In this document: positions 20,780-31,790 of the stretch, piece after piece | Layout: each line of letters starts with the position of its first letter | Position numbering within the stretch: the stretch's first letter is position 1 | Origin: Limnephilus marmoratus | Lineage: Eukaryota > Arthropoda > Insecta > Trichoptera > Limnephilidae | Assembly: GCA_917880885.1 (NCBI GenBank) | Contig: OU862927.1 | Location: forward strand, 37,413,571 to 37,477,570 | Length of the DNA stretch: 64,000 nt | Direction: 5' to 3' | Translations under genes and position numbers: made by a program | Notes under the pieces: generated by a model | Told to the model about the DNA's origin: nothing | Seen by the model: the letters and a program-made list of their open reading frames with translations, nothing else | The model's database searches: none

Positions 20780-21215
20780 CTCTACAGAGGAGACCTTGAG
20801 GAAAATAAGGACCAATATCATCTTTGGGGATGCTGGGTGTGGGGTCTTTTAGGAAAGGAAGGAGAGGAAGTTCTGAGAAGGAAAAGGCTATTAGGGGTGG
20901 GTAGGAATTTAGGGGTCAGTGTGTCCAGGAGTGACATATGTATGAATCTATACCTCCCACTGAAGTGCAAGGCGATGTTCCGAGAGGGTACCACTGGAGA
21001 AGTCAAAGGGACTCCTCAACTATCCGGTCTGTCATGCAGCTGGTGGGCAGACGTATCCGCCGCCAAGACCCGGACTAACCTCACCGCATGAACCTCTGCT
21101 AAGTCACCAAACGTAGCGAACCACTAGTAAGACATATGGCAGAGGTGTTAGTTAACCAATAAATAGTTCCCGGGGTAGCGGTACCCATAACCACCTCCAA
21201 AATGTTCAAGACGGT
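20780..21215 (-). mobile_element. S3 hairpin-tailed short element, near full length
   Basis: The minus strand runs from GGTTATGGGTACCGCTACCC near 21210, through AACCAATAAATAG-complement, TAGTGGTTCGCTACGTTTGG, GACTTAGCAGAGG and GTCTTGGCGGCGGATACG, to the pyrimidine-rich 3' part and the hairpin tail at 20785. Length about 435 bp. Short frames on both strands are not genes. Confidence 0.75.
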
Positions 21216-21229
21216 TCAAAACGTTGGCT

Positions 21230-21427
21230 AAAGGATAAAGAAATGCAATACTACTTATTGCCCCGAAATGTATCATCACGAAGAAACTTAACAATTTTTT
21301 GATGAGGAAAAACTCGACTATCAAAAGAAAATGTGAAACAGAAAAATCAAAAAAAGATTGGGTCGCATCTAGGGATTAAACCCAGAACTTTAGCTTTGCG
21401 GCTCTGCTCTAACCACCGAACTAATTT
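21230..21427 (-). mobile_element. tRNA-derived SINE, family T2
   Basis: The tRNA-like head at 21363-21427 on the minus strand (TTAGTTCGGTGGTTAGAGCA; GGGTTTAATCCC as B box) is followed by TTTTTTTGATTTTTCTGTTTC and the T2 body. Head sequences are shared with 6535-6597. Confidence 0.6.
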
Positions 21428-21429
21428 TT

Positions 21430-21875
21430 CCTTCGGTCGTATTTAACGGAGGCGTCTACTAATATCTACAGGAATTCCAAAAACTGAAAAAATCGAATTA
21501 ATATCTGTGAGAAGGAAAGTGTTGACGAATATCTACAGCTCAAACTGTTGACGAATATCTATGAGAACCAAAGTGTTGACGAATATCTACAGCACTGGCA
21601 GAGGTTGGATTTGCAATTATGTATAGCATATTGGAATAACGTAATATTGCGTATGCAGTTTAAAAAACTTAATTTATGTAAGTATGTGTGTAAAAATCCC
21701 TAATATCGGACTATTGGACAACATTTAGCTGATTAATCCAAACTACGCTCTGTAGATATTAGTTCAACCTACGCTCTGTAGATATTAGTCAACACTCTGA
21801 AGTTCGTAGATATTAGTTCAACATATGAGCTGTAGATATTCGTCCGACATACAGGCTGTAGATATTAGTATCTGG
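21430..21875. repeat. Inverted array of short repeats around ATATCTACAG
   Basis: The left part holds GTTGACGAATATCTACAG three times (21520-21597) plus degenerate forms. The right part (21740-21872) holds the reverse complement CTGTAGATATTAGTTCAAC-type sequence five times. They are separated by about 130 bp of AT-rich spacer, so the two halves can fold back. Interspersed words (AACCTACGCT, CAAAGT) spread copies by 20-35 bp. Confidence 0.75.
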
Positions 21876-22039
21876 AGTCGTATTTAACTGTATCATGCTT
21901 CGAACAACCGACATTATCATAATTTTCTTAACGCACATTTTTGTTATCTTAATGTGTGATTGCAAAATTCAAACCCGAACTAAATGCTTTCTAGATAGTA
22001 TCTCTGATAATTTTTTTTATCCATTTTTATTATTAATAT

Positions 22040-22245
22040 GCGACATCTATTGACTTTTTCTGCAAGTCCAGGATGAAAATATTTTTTTCAAATTTTTGAC
22101 TTAATGAGTAAAACCTTAAATAGAAATGTTTAATTAATTGAAGGCAATATAAGCGAAACTCCATCGAAAATCTGAAAACAGAAAAATTAAATAAAGATTC
22201 GGTCACATCTGGGACTCGAACCCTAACTAAAGGCAATCTAGATAG
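22040..22245 (-). mobile_element. tRNA-derived SINE, family T2, partial
   Basis: Shares the T2 body (GAGTAAAACCTTAAATAGAA, CTGAAAACAGAAAAA, AAAGATTCGGTCACATC on the plus strand) and a partial head containing the B-box complement GGGACTCGAACCC. A flanking tract CAATCTAGATAGTGTC is repeated at 21985-22005 as CTTTCTAGATAGTATC. Confidence 0.55.
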
Positions 22246-22423
22246 TGTCTTGGATAAATGTATCCATTTTTATTGTGTTTCAAAAATTTTGCATTATTTT
22301 CAGATGTTCAAAATATTTTCGCTTTACAATAAAATGCAAATATTTGGAATATTTCTGAGCACATTCAAAAACCAAAACTGTTTTTTTTCTGAGCACATTC
22401 AAAAATTTCGAAATTAATATTTT

Positions 22424-23755
22424 TTCTTTTATTTTATTTTATTTTTATTTTACTTTGATTTTTGATTGTGGGATGTGGAATAGTTTGTTTGTTCTTGTAT
22501 TACGTACTGGACAGTGGAAATGGATGTTTTCCAGAAGATAGTTGCTGTCAACAGCGTTGTTGATGATTTTGTATAAAAATTTCTGGTCGGATATATTTCT
22601 TCTCTCTTCTAGTGATGTAATTTTATGGAATGCTAAGGAATCTTTTTCATGTTCTGATATTCGGAACGATTTAAAGTCTAAGTATTTCAATTTTTTTTTT
22701 TGGATTCTTTCTAACCTTTCAATATTGACTTTGTATTGGGGATTCCAAATCACTGATCCAAATTCTAGTATGGAGCGAACAAAAGAAAAATATAATATCT
22801 TGATTACATGTGGTGATCTGAATGGTTTAGTCACTCTTACAATGAATCCTAGGAGTTTGTAGGCCCTGTCACAAATGGAATTTATGTGTGATCGGAAAGA
22901 CATTCCGGAGTCCATTATTATTCCTAAGTCCCTTACTTCACTACACCTTTTAAATTCAACTCCGTTAATTTTATATGGGAATGTTAGGGGGTTAGTGCTT
23001 TTGGTGAAAGATATTGTATTACATTTTTCTAGATTAAGGTACAGTTGGTTGTTCGCGCAATATAGTCCAAGCCTATTGATATCCTCTTGCAATTCTAGGC
23101 TGTCATTAATATTAATTACTTTTTTGTAAATTTTAATGTCATCAGCAAAAATTTGGATTTTAGAATTTTTGAGGCAAGAGTCTATATCAATTATATACAA
23201 AATAAAAAGGAGAGGTCCGAGGTGTGATCCTTGTGGAATTCCTGAGGGTATATTATAGAAACGTGAAGAGAAACCCTTAGCTCTAACTGCTTGACTCCTG
23301 TTAGTGACGTACGATTTGATCCATCTTAGAAGGTCCCCACTGATCCCGATTTTTAATAGGTTCTTCAGAAGCAGTTTGATGTTAATTTTATCAAAGGCTT
23401 TTGAAAAATCCGTGTATATAGAATCAATCTGAGTTTTACTACCCATAGAATTAAATATGAAATCTGTGTATTCCAGCAGGTTTGTCTCGACTGACCGTTT
23501 TCTAAAAAAGCCGTGCTGATTTTTTGATATGGTAGTTTGTACTGCTGGAAAAAGTTGGTCAAGAACCATGTTTTCCATAATCTTGCTGATAATTGGGAGT
23601 TTGGAGATGGGCCTGTAGTTAGTGATGTTATTTTTAATATTGAATCATGCACGGGGCATGGGGATGAGGGTAACCTTGCGGCTACTCTTGCTAAGACGCT
23701 TATGGATTTCGATAAGTTATGCCCGACCACCAAACATGATAGGTATATCACAATT
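22424..23755 (-). mobile_element. Non-LTR retrotransposon, 5'-truncated, with A-rich tail
   Basis: RT coding sequence (see separate entry) is followed immediately by a (TAAAA)n tail, so there is practically no 3' UTR. The 5' truncation is near 23755, just before the first recognisable RT block. No endonuclease domain or ORF1. Confidence 0.8.
22445..23700 (-). pseudogene. Reverse transcriptase (jockey/CR1-like ORF2 fragment)
   Basis: The open 377-codon frame (22445-23578) has motif A YTDFSKAFD at residues 55-63, motif B SGIPQGS at 112-118 and the catalytic box FADD at 144-147, a variant of YADD, followed by the thumb and C-terminal connection (LGFIVRVTKPF, FEFGSVIWNP-type). Homology continues upstream of the Met (NYRPISKLPIISKIMEN) to about 23700, but an in-frame stop lies at 23645-23647. 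The stop codon of the frame falls inside the A-rich tail. Confidence 0.85.
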
Positions 23756-24260
23756 AAGTGGTACTCACGGTCGTTGTGTCTTCTGGCTTGGTGACAGTCA
23801 TAGATGTCCATAAGCGCTCGAGATTGTTCTATTTGATTAATAGAACTACGATAAAGTTTGAGTCACGAGTTCACACAAAGTATACGATAGAATACGGTAA
23901 GGTTTACACTTTCCGTGACGATATAATGAATAACACTTCGGCGTGGTGCGAAATGTCACGATACGAACGGTGGTTAGCAACGGACTGACGATAAAGCGCT
24001 TGACACTTGTTTTCCGTGCAGTTAGGCACCCTTATTGTGCGGAATTCCAAAGTCTGGATCCCTCCGATCTCGTATGATAATCGGAGCACAAAACGAATGA
24101 AATTCATAAGCGTTATGAAACAAATATTAAAATTTTGTATACAAACAAAAAAACAATTAAAAATGGCTCCCCTTACGTTTTTGCTAACTAAAGTTACTGA
24201 TAATAAAAAAAAATAAAAACACATACATATTTTATTAGACAGATGTACAAAAAACACATA
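23756..24260. other. Unassigned stretch
   Basis: Several overlapping short frames, none with a motif. No structure recognised. Confidence 0.4.
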
Positions 24261-24261
24261 T

Positions 24262-24490
24262 TGTAACCTCACTTTTTTGTCGCTTTGTGTAAAAATAATT
24301 TCTTAAAAATTCCCGAAGTTTCAAATTTTTTTTTCAATTTGCGATTCAAAACTTTGTGTACATAATTGGTGGCTATTTTTAGATTGAAATATAAAGCGTG
24401 TTATTTTTCCTTTCTAACATCGATTAGAACATATTTCTAACTATGATAGTAAGGGAGTTACAGCGTTTTATATGAGACCTATGTGCGTTG
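24262..24490 (+). repeat. Dispersed repeat D3, copy 1
   Basis: Similar in inverted orientation to 47275-47530 (ACCTCACTTTTT, AAATTCCC.AAGTTTCAAA, ATAAAGCGTGTTATTTTT.CTTTCT, TATATGAGACC). Non-coding; class unknown. Confidence 0.6.
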
Positions 24491-25040
24491 GGACAAATAT
24501 GGTCTCCTATGATTAAACTGGTTAATGTTTCCTTCCTCTAGTGAAAATTCACAAATCCTCGGTGATTCATTGCTGTATAAAAATTAACAAAAACGTTTAA
24601 TTTTAATCGGATGTTATTTGAATCGTTTAAATATCCGTGAACACGTTTCTCGTATAATTCATTTAATGTTTGTCAGCATTTATTTTATTTCCTAAACCAA
24701 TTAATTACCTGGCTTAAGGCTTTTCTGAATTCGTGATAGGGCATGAATTAAATTACGTTTTACGGATGAATTAAAACGTTTTCATTTTAAATTAATAAAT
24801 TTTGTAATCGGGCATAACCATCATCGGAACGACACGTGTACGTGTTAGACTGCGTGAAATATCAAATATTATTTCAGGTTAATCTGGGTTCGGTTCGTGT
24901 TCATTCGGGTGATGACAGGATTAATGTATCGGATTAGGCATACAGTAGGAGTACTGCTCGTTTTCACCCCGCGACAAAATAACCCCCACAAAATATCCAT
25001 GACTAAATACATCCTACGGACAAAACATCCTTAAACAAAA
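24491..25040. other. Unassigned stretch
   Basis: No gene, RNA or repeat recognised. Confidence 0.4.
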
Positions 25041-25106
25041 TATCTACTAAAACCTAATCTAACCCAACCTAAACCAACCTCACCTAAGCTAACCTAACCT
25101 TATTTA
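25041..25106 (-). repeat. Degenerate TTAGG-like tract
   Basis: About ten degenerate 5-6 bp words of CCTAA type (ACCTAATCTAACCCAACCTA and following CTAACCTAACC). Interstitial and imperfect; not a telomere. Confidence 0.5.
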
Positions 25107-25179
25107 ATATTTTATTGTTTTTGAACAATAATAATTTATTGTCTTTACAGGATGTCTGTATTATTTTTATCCCATTTTA

Positions 25180-25440
25180 CTTTTTTTTTAAATTAACTCC
25201 ACACAGGAGGCCCTGAGGAAAATCATTTCCCTATGTCATCTGAGATGCTGTGTGGAGGGTCTTTTTGAGGAGAGGAAGGAATGAACATCGGTCTTGAAGA
25301 GACCCATCTTGAAGGAAGGAGGAAACACAGATTTATTTTTAGGGCAGATGTAGAAAGACCCCACACATCTGCCCTGAATATGGACCCTGTAATGCTGTCA
25401 GAAACGTTGGTTAAATAAGGAGGTAGTGCAACATGGCACA
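25180..25440 (-). mobile_element. LINE-A 3' end fragment
   Basis: T-rich tail, hairpin (GGAGGCCCTGAGGAAA near 25206, loop side degraded) and the last codons (WVSSRPMFIPSSPQKDPP in another frame). The coding part has been replaced by ATTTATTTTTAGGGCAGATG, TAGAAAGACC and a further ~90 bp, also found near 44160-44220 and 47980-48010. This marks a LINE-A subfamily or a nested unknown repeat. Confidence 0.6.
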
Positions 25441-25554
25441 ATAACCCGGAAATAAATCACGACATCAGAGTGATTGCTTTCTACTAAAATAAAAATAAAT
25501 ATATTTCATTTAATTGGAATAACTTTTTTAATAATTTTGGATGGTTATACCCAT

Positions 25555-25690
25555 CAATGTAATATAATAAAATCATTGAAAAAGAAGAAAATACTAATAA
25601 ATCTTAACTAAAAATGAAGCAGAACAAGACCCAGAAAAACAAAAAGGTAACGATCGCAACTGGAAATCGAACCCTGTCTTACCGGGAAAA
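25555..25690 (-). mobile_element. T2 SINE fragment
   Basis: GGAAATCGAACCC near 25665 is the B-box complement, and the AAAAACAAAAAGGTAACGATCGC context resembles other T2 copies. Highly diverged. Confidence 0.4.
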
Positions 25691-25734
25691 CTGCATATTT
25701 ATTTTTATTTTTAGAATTAGTTATAATAGTTAAA

Positions 25735-26310
25735 ATAATTGTCAAAGTTTTAATTTTTCAAGATCCCCCTCTATGTGTAGTGAGTCTTGTGACGTCATCA
25801 CTCCCGAAAATTTACTATAAGATCGGGTAATCAGCTATTCAACAGTTCAAGAGTTCGAAGCATTCTCTCTAGAGTAGCATTACATTTTTTTTGTACATTA
25901 GTTTTTGAATATTTTTAATAATAGAGATAAACTAATAAAGATATCTTTACTTTTGAAACTGAATTATTTAGGCCTAAATAATGTTTCAATAAACACAATA
26001 ACTAAATCTCTATAAACAGTATGTATATAAACGAATAAGATGAAACGTTGTTAATACGATGGCTTGTGTCATAACTTCATTCCCATACAATGACTTTACG
26101 GTGTTCAGTGACGTCACCACTAAACATTTCAACAATACCAACTTGACGGCGAGTTTCTATGACCCAATTAAAAATGGATTTTTTAATAATTTTTTAAAAA
26201 CTCTGTGTTTAATATTATTTAATAAAACTCATATATTCAGATCAGCGTTTATTGGTCTGTATGGACATATTATTTAAAGCCATAATATTTTTCACTGGAG
26301 TTCGTTATTG
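25735..26310 (-). repeat. Dispersed repeat D2, copy 2
   Basis: Inverted partner of 20110-20690. The frame at 26059-26277 runs through this repeat and is not a gene. Confidence 0.7.
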
Positions 26311-26840
26311 TTATTACAAATTCCAAAAGTGTTCTTATTTATTGATAAATCGTCGTATAATTTTGAAGCACCCTCGAAGTTTGACAAAAGGCTTCTTTAG
26401 CCCATGAAAAAATACTCTTCTACGAAATGTGAGCATAAAATATTTTTACTTCAGAAATTTACGATTTATTTACCGTAAGTAAGCTGTAAAAATCACGATT
26501 GTCACAAAGAATGCCGAAATCACATTCAGGTTTTTTTTTACGGCAAACCGTTCGAAAATCTACTGTTTTTTTATATGTTTTCATTGACAGATAGCCAAAG
26601 CCAAACTGACTGAAAGAAATATTGATTTTCGCTTATTCATACATATATAATACCTTTTCAAATAAGTTATATTATTTCATTATTTATAAATCTACTGACT
26701 TTCTACTTTTTACTTTTTTTGTTGCGCGTGTGTCAATCGTATTTACAGTTTGACATATTTTTAATATAGAGGGCGCTGCCATCGTTTAAAATGATTTAAA
26801 TGGTAACACTTTTTGGCACACGGCAAGTTTTTTTTTTACA
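26311..26840. other. AT-rich stretch, nothing recognised
   Basis: No coding, RNA or repeat structure found. Confidence 0.4.
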
Positions 26841-26841
26841 T

Positions 26842-27105
26842 TAGTTTCACACAGGAGGCCCTGAGGAAAACAATTTCCTTCTAGGCCTACGTCATCTTTG
26901 GGGATGCTGTGTGGGGGATATTTTTAGGGAAAGGAAGGAGAGGAAGTTCTGGGAAGGAAAGAGATATGAGGGGTGGGTAGGAATCTGAATATGAATTAAT
27001 GAATCAATGTGTCATCAATTCATTTCTCTCACTGCAGTTTAAGGCGATGTGTCGAGAGAGTCTGGCTGGAGAAATCAAAAGGTCTCTCTCAACCGGTCTC
27101 AATCA
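26842..27105 (-). mobile_element. S3 element, 3' part
   Basis: Hairpin tail (GGAGGCCCTGAGGAAAACAA), ATCTTTGGGGATGCTGTGTG and the purine-rich 3' body up to GGTCTCTCTCAACC. It meets a plus-strand S3 copy head to head. Confidence 0.7.
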
Positions 27106-27445
27106 ATCAATCCGGCCCGCCGTAGGTAGCCTCAACCATAATCAACACCCTTGCCATAGGTCAATCCAAGTGGTTCACTACGTTTGGTGACTTTGCAGGG
27201 GTGTCCAGGTTCATGGGTGAAGTTTTTATATATCGTGGAGGGCCGGATCGGGAGAAACTGATTGAGAGAGACCTAACAAAGATCTCTCCAGCTGACCTCG
27301 ACTATCTTGCACCGCAGTGGGAGGAAAGAATTCCCATATCCATCACCCCTAAACACATTGACCACCCTATTCACCTCTCGTACCTCCTTTCTTCTCAGAA
27401 CTTTTTCTAAAAAGACCCCTTTAAACAGAATACTCAAAGATGACG
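27106..27445 (+). mobile_element. S3 element, head-to-head with the previous copy
   Basis: CCATAGGTCAATCCAAGTGG, TTCACTACGTTTGGTGACTT, TGCACCGCAGTGGGAGG and ACTCAAAGATGACGTAG. It lacks the terminal hairpin and poly(A). Because it overlaps in content with the minus copy, a single twin-primed insertion does not explain the pair well. Confidence 0.7.
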
Positions 27446-27639
27446 TAGTATCTTATTTTCACATGAATATGAAGAAGATTCATTTATCGTTTTTTTAAAT
27501 ATATACAGTTACCTCTAACTTACTGTATAATATAATAAGGAATTCCTGTCAATTTTTTTTTTTATGAACGTTCACTTTCTCAAATACAAGATTTTTTTAT
27601 AAATATCGACTTCATAGTTAAAATAATTTGCAAAGTTTG

Positions 27640-28660
27640 CATTTTTCAAATGCCGCCAAAACGATCAAAACCTGACGGGGTACACGTTACAGCACGCAAT
27701 ACCAATCCAGTTATTATTTACTTTAATAGTACACAACTGCTAACCCTGTACAAATCACAAGTGCGCCCCACGGTTGAATTTGGCAGCCACCTCTGGTCTG
27801 GAGCTCCAAAATACGTGAAAAATACCCTCGACTCTGTGCAGAAACGGGCGGTCCGTTTGATAGATTCTCCCATCTTAACAGACGGATTGCAATCTTTAGA
27901 GCACAGGCGTCGGGTGGGAATGCTATCCTTGTTCTATCGGTATTACAATGGAAGATGCTCCAAGGAACTAGCATCATTGATCCCTTCGGCACCGGTGCAT
28001 AGTCGGGAAACACGCCAAACGCGTGCCCAACATTTGTACACGGTTGACATTTGTCACATGAGAACGGGTCGTTTCTTCGACTCGTTATTGTGTTCAACAG
28101 CTCGGCTGTGGAATGATTTGCTGGCCTGGGTCTCTTCAAGACCAATGTTCATTCCTTCCTCTCCTCAAAAAGACCCTCCACACAGCATCCCAGATGACAT
28201 AGGCCCTGAGGGAAATTATTTTCTTCAGGGCCTCCTGAGTGGAGTTAATGTAAAAAAAAAATTTACACACTAAGCACGGAATTAGAGCTAAAAATGTTAT
28301 CTCCGACGAGATATCAGAAGAGGTTGATTGTCTTAGCGCAACACCAACTACGAGCCGCAGCCAATCTATCGAGGTAGCAGCTACAACCTCAACCTTAATT
28401 GACGAAGATGACCACATCGAAAAACTACAATTAATGGCGAAAAAAAGCAAGATATCACACTATTTCGAAAAAACTGATTCATTCTCTTTCTATGAAAGTG
28501 TCCCGCATGGTCGCAAAAGATGGATTACCATTTAAGGTTTTCGTAAGTTCAGAAGATTTACGGTCTTTGATACTAATATTGCAATATCGCAAAATTTTGC
28601 GGTATTACATGCCCGATACCGCAAAATCGCGGTATTTAATATATACTGCGGTATTGCGTG
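27640..28660 (+). mobile_element. hAT transposon remnant interrupted by LINE-A
   Basis: MPPKRSKPDG at 27650 resembles a hAT transposase start. The LINE-A copy 27719-28261 interrupts it. Downstream, a frame from 28262 (LHTKHGIRAKNVISDEISEE) leads to SKISHYFEKTDSF, and after a frameshift MVAKDGLPFKVFVSSEDLRS (28495-28570), a conserved block of hAT transposases. From 28570 to 28660, ATACCGCAAAAT-type subterminal repeats follow. Catalytic domains are deleted. Confidence 0.65.
27719..28261 (+). mobile_element. LINE-A copy with internal deletion
   Basis: Starts at TACTTTAATAGTACACAACT, the same phrase as in the longer copy at 31125-31790. It encodes TLYKSQVRPTVEFGSHLWSG and the C-terminal tail. 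A ~27-bp deletion near 28126 removes the SVFPPSYNM part and shifts the frame. The hairpin at 28203-28232 and poly(A) end it. Inserted in a hAT gene. Confidence 0.85.
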
Positions 28661-29373
28661 CTCTACACGTGACGTTATACATACCTCGGTTTTGTCTAAG
28701 GTCGATACAACTCGGGTTGGAATGATATCAACAAATTCAACTAAGGTCAAAATCAAAAAAGACTTATTAAAAAACATTAATTCTTTTGAAACAATTTGCA
28801 TCGGTGGCGATCGGCCAATGAATGTGGCGATCCGTATTCGAGTCTATACAGCTCAACTTGCCCTCAATCTAATGCACGCAGCCGAGCCGTGAGGTAACCT
28901 AATATTTTTCACGCAAGTTCTTTATTATATTTCAGTTGGCGAGCAACCAAATATTTTAATATTTCAGTGTACAAAATAATTGGTTTACATGAGAAGCTAG
29001 GAAATCTGATTCGAGATTCAATTATCAAGTTTTCTTCCGTAACCCTCAGCCAAAACCGAAATAAGCGCCTTGGGTTGAATGTTGCCAACTCGATTTTTGA
29101 AATAAAGTCAGACGTCTCCCGAAAACGAGCTTAAAAAGAGCTAAAATCTTGAATGGCCTAAGTTGGGACCGACAATTCACTATTATTTATTTCTTAATTT
29201 CACCCTCTGTAGGGCGTTTACATTCTAGTTTATAGGTTGAGTATTACAGTTATTTAAATACTTCAAAACTAAAATAATTAAAAAATAATACAATGTAATA
29301 AATATAACAAAATCATGTAATAAAATAAAATACGTCCGTAAAAATGATAAGTCTCGCATAAAATGACATCTTT
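28661..29373. other. Unassigned stretch
   Basis: Short frames without motifs. No repeat recognised. Confidence 0.4.
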
Positions 29374-29640
29374 TAATATATAAAACAAAGTCAGGTTAGT
29401 TACACCATTTATAACTCAAGAACGGCTGGAACGATTTTTATGATCTTTGATTTGTTGGATTTGTCTTCGCCCCGAATGGCAGAATTCTTTTTAAAACATC
29501 GAAAAAAATCACGAAAAAAAGAAATAATGAAGAAAATTCTTTTCCTCATACATTTTGTATGGAACAAATTCTCATCTTTTGAAAGAGCTGCAGCAATATT
29601 GCGATAAATATAATATTGAAAAGTGAGTAAATTCCAAAAA
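29374..29640 (+). mobile_element. Helitron-like fragment
   Basis: TAATATATAAAACAAAGTCA, GTTAGTTACACCATTTATAA and CTCAAGAACGGCTGGAACG are phrases typical of insect Helitron 5' regions. AAATTCTCATCTTTTGAAAG with AGCTGCAGCAATATTGC follows and recurs, inverted and diverged, near 41660 and 42970. No coding. Assigned by sequence resemblance only. Confidence 0.5.
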
Positions 29641-29835
29641 TTCAAAAACATCAAATGCCAATACGCTGATTGTTTTGTTTTTGTTATTAAACATACTCGT
29701 ATAATGCTGTCCCTCTTTCTAGTACACTAAATATCATAGTCGAAAAAGTCCGAAAAAAAATTTATAATAAATCTCCCTTACATGGAATTAAAAAAGGAGC
29801 TACATTATATGAAAAACGAGCTAAACAAAACTCCA

Positions 29836-30300
29836 TTTGGGAGGAGGTATGGGTACCGCCGCCCCGGGAACTATTTTTTTGATAACCAACACCTCTGCTA
29901 TAGGTCACCCCTAGTGGTTCGCCACATTTGATGACTTAGCAGGGGTGCCGTATTCGTGGGGTGAGGTTTGTCCGTGTCTTGGCGGCGGATGCGTTTGCCC
30001 ACCAACTGCATGACAGGCCGTATCGGGACAGAATGGTTGAGGGAGTCCCTTTGACTTCTCCAGCTGTAGTCTCTCGGATCATTGCCTTGCACCGCATTGG
30101 GAGGGATGGATTTATACATACGTCACTCCTGGATACACTGACCCCTAGATTCTTACCCACTCCTAACACCCTTTTCCTTTCCAGAATTTCCTCACCTTCC
30201 TTTCCTAAAAAGACCCCCGCAAAGCATCCCCAAAGATAACATTGGCCCCGAGGAGAATTATTTTCCTCAGGGTCTCCTGTGTGGAGCTAATGTAAAAAAA
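29836..30300 (+). mobile_element. S3 element, best full-length copy
   Basis: About 465 bp: 5' GGGAGGAGGTATGGGTACCG and GCCCCGGGAACTATT; GATAACCAACACCTCTGC; middle TTCGCCACATTTGATGACTT and GTCTTGGCGGCGGATGCG; a C/T-rich 3' third; hairpin tail GGCCCCGAGG.GAA.TTATTTTCCTCAGGG; poly(A). No protein-coding logic; the frames are incidental. It shares only its tail with LINE-A. Confidence 0.8.
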
Positions 30301-30764
30301 TACGTTATTTGGAGATGATGGCCTCATTTTGGAGCTTAACCTAGCTCTAAAGGAGCTGGCAACACTGCTTGGGATGTTCATAATATGATAACAAAAAGCA
30401 ATTTTCCTCATTGCGTAATCTCAGGAAGGTTTTGACAGTCAGACAGCTGTAATAGTATCCGGTCAAGTGTAAAAATAGAAAAACAAGAATCTCTTGCCAA
30501 TAAATATCAAAGGCTTTGGGGCTATTGTATTGCATTCATTCCCAAATAGATTTTATTTATTTATTTATTAATTTTCGGGAAATCGACAGTTTATATTTAT
30601 TTCAGTTTGTACATAGTATTAAATAGCCAAAATAAAACCAATTATGGATTTCCTCCTTGTGGTTTACTTCTACTGAGACAGCATAATAAGAATAAGTAAG
30701 TTAATTTTATAAAAAAGGAATATTAATCCAAAATTATATAAAACAAAAAAAAATTATATATATA
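30301..30764. other. AT-rich stretch, nothing recognised
   Basis: No feature apart from a TATTTATT repeat near 30550. Confidence 0.4.
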
Positions 30765-31120
30765 TATACAAGGTGTCCGGAAACTCGTAGTACAAGCGGG
30801 AAACTGGAGAATCCACATCACATTTGGAGTCGATTTTGTGGTTTAACTTTTTTGATTTGAGCTTTCGTTTTCGAGTAAATCGGGTCCGAAGTTGGAATTT
30901 TTTAGGTTAAATTTGAAAAAAAATTTCACTAGGGGATTGATTTCAGCTGTGTAATGTCTTATAAAATGCAACGAAGGGTAAACCGGGCTCAAAATTTTTT
31001 TTAACCCTTTAGTTGCCGAAAAAATGGAAAAATAGAAAAAAAATAATATTAAAATCGAAATGCTTAGATCGAAAAAAAAAAGTTTTTTGGGTTCAAATTC
31101 AAAAATTATGTTCAAAACAA
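30765..31120 (+). mobile_element. Mariner-like terminal fragment
   Basis: A TA-rich lead-in then ACAAGGTGTCCGGAAACTCG, TAGTACAAGCGGGAAACTGG and TTTTCGAGTAAATCGGG, a type of terminus seen in insect mariner-like repeats. The other end is not visible; LINE-A begins at 31125. Confidence 0.4.
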
Positions 31121-31124
31121 ATAC

Positions 31125-31790
31125 TTTTTTTTTTTTTTACATTAACTCCACACAGGAGGCCCTGAGGAAAATAATTTCCCTCAGGGCTTATGTCATCTGG
31201 GATGCTGTGTGGAGGGTCGTTTTGAGGAAAGGAAGGAATGAACATTGGTCTTGAAGAGACCCATGTTGTAGGAAGGAGGAAACACAGAGGCCGGCAAATC
31301 ATTCCACAGCCGAGCTGTTGAACACAAGAACGAGTCAAAGAAACGACCCGTTCTCATATGACAAATGTCAACCGTGTACAAATGTTGGGCACGCGTTAGG
31401 CGTGTTTCCCGACTATGCACCGGTGCCGAAGGGATCAATGATGCTAGTTCCTCGGAGCATCTTCCATTGTAATACCGGTAGAACAAGGATAGCATTTCCA
31501 CCCGACGCCTGTGCTCTAAAGATTGCAATCCGTCTGTTAAGATGGGAGAATCTATCAAACGGACCGCCCGTTTCTGCACAGAGTCGAGGGTATTTTTCAG
31601 GTATTTTGGAGCTCCAGACCAGAGATGGCTGCCAAATTCAACCGTGGGGCGTACTTGTGACTTGTACAAGGTTAGCAGTTGTGTACTATTAAAGTATCTG
31701 CGGGCCTTGTACAGTACGCCCAGTTTTTGGGAGGCTAGCTTTACTCTGGCTAATACTAACTTTCCTTTACAAGAACTTATCCACATTTAA
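31125..31790 (-). mobile_element. LINE-A copy, longest in the window
   Basis: Poly(A) seen as T at 31125-31138, hairpin, then a 197-codon open frame (31193-31786) from SCKGKLVLARVKLASQKLGV through QVRPTVEFGSHLWSGAPKYL and ARLWNDLPASVFPPSYNMGL to the end. This covers only the C-terminal region after the RT palm. 5' truncation near 31790. Confidence 0.85.

Noticed and set aside
20818..21091. Overlapping frames on both strands
   Set aside because: They sit in an S3 element; translations vary between copies with frameshifts and no codon constraint.
24007..24272. Frames on both strands near 24000
   Set aside because: Lysine/isoleucine-rich, no motif, and partly inside dispersed repeat D3.
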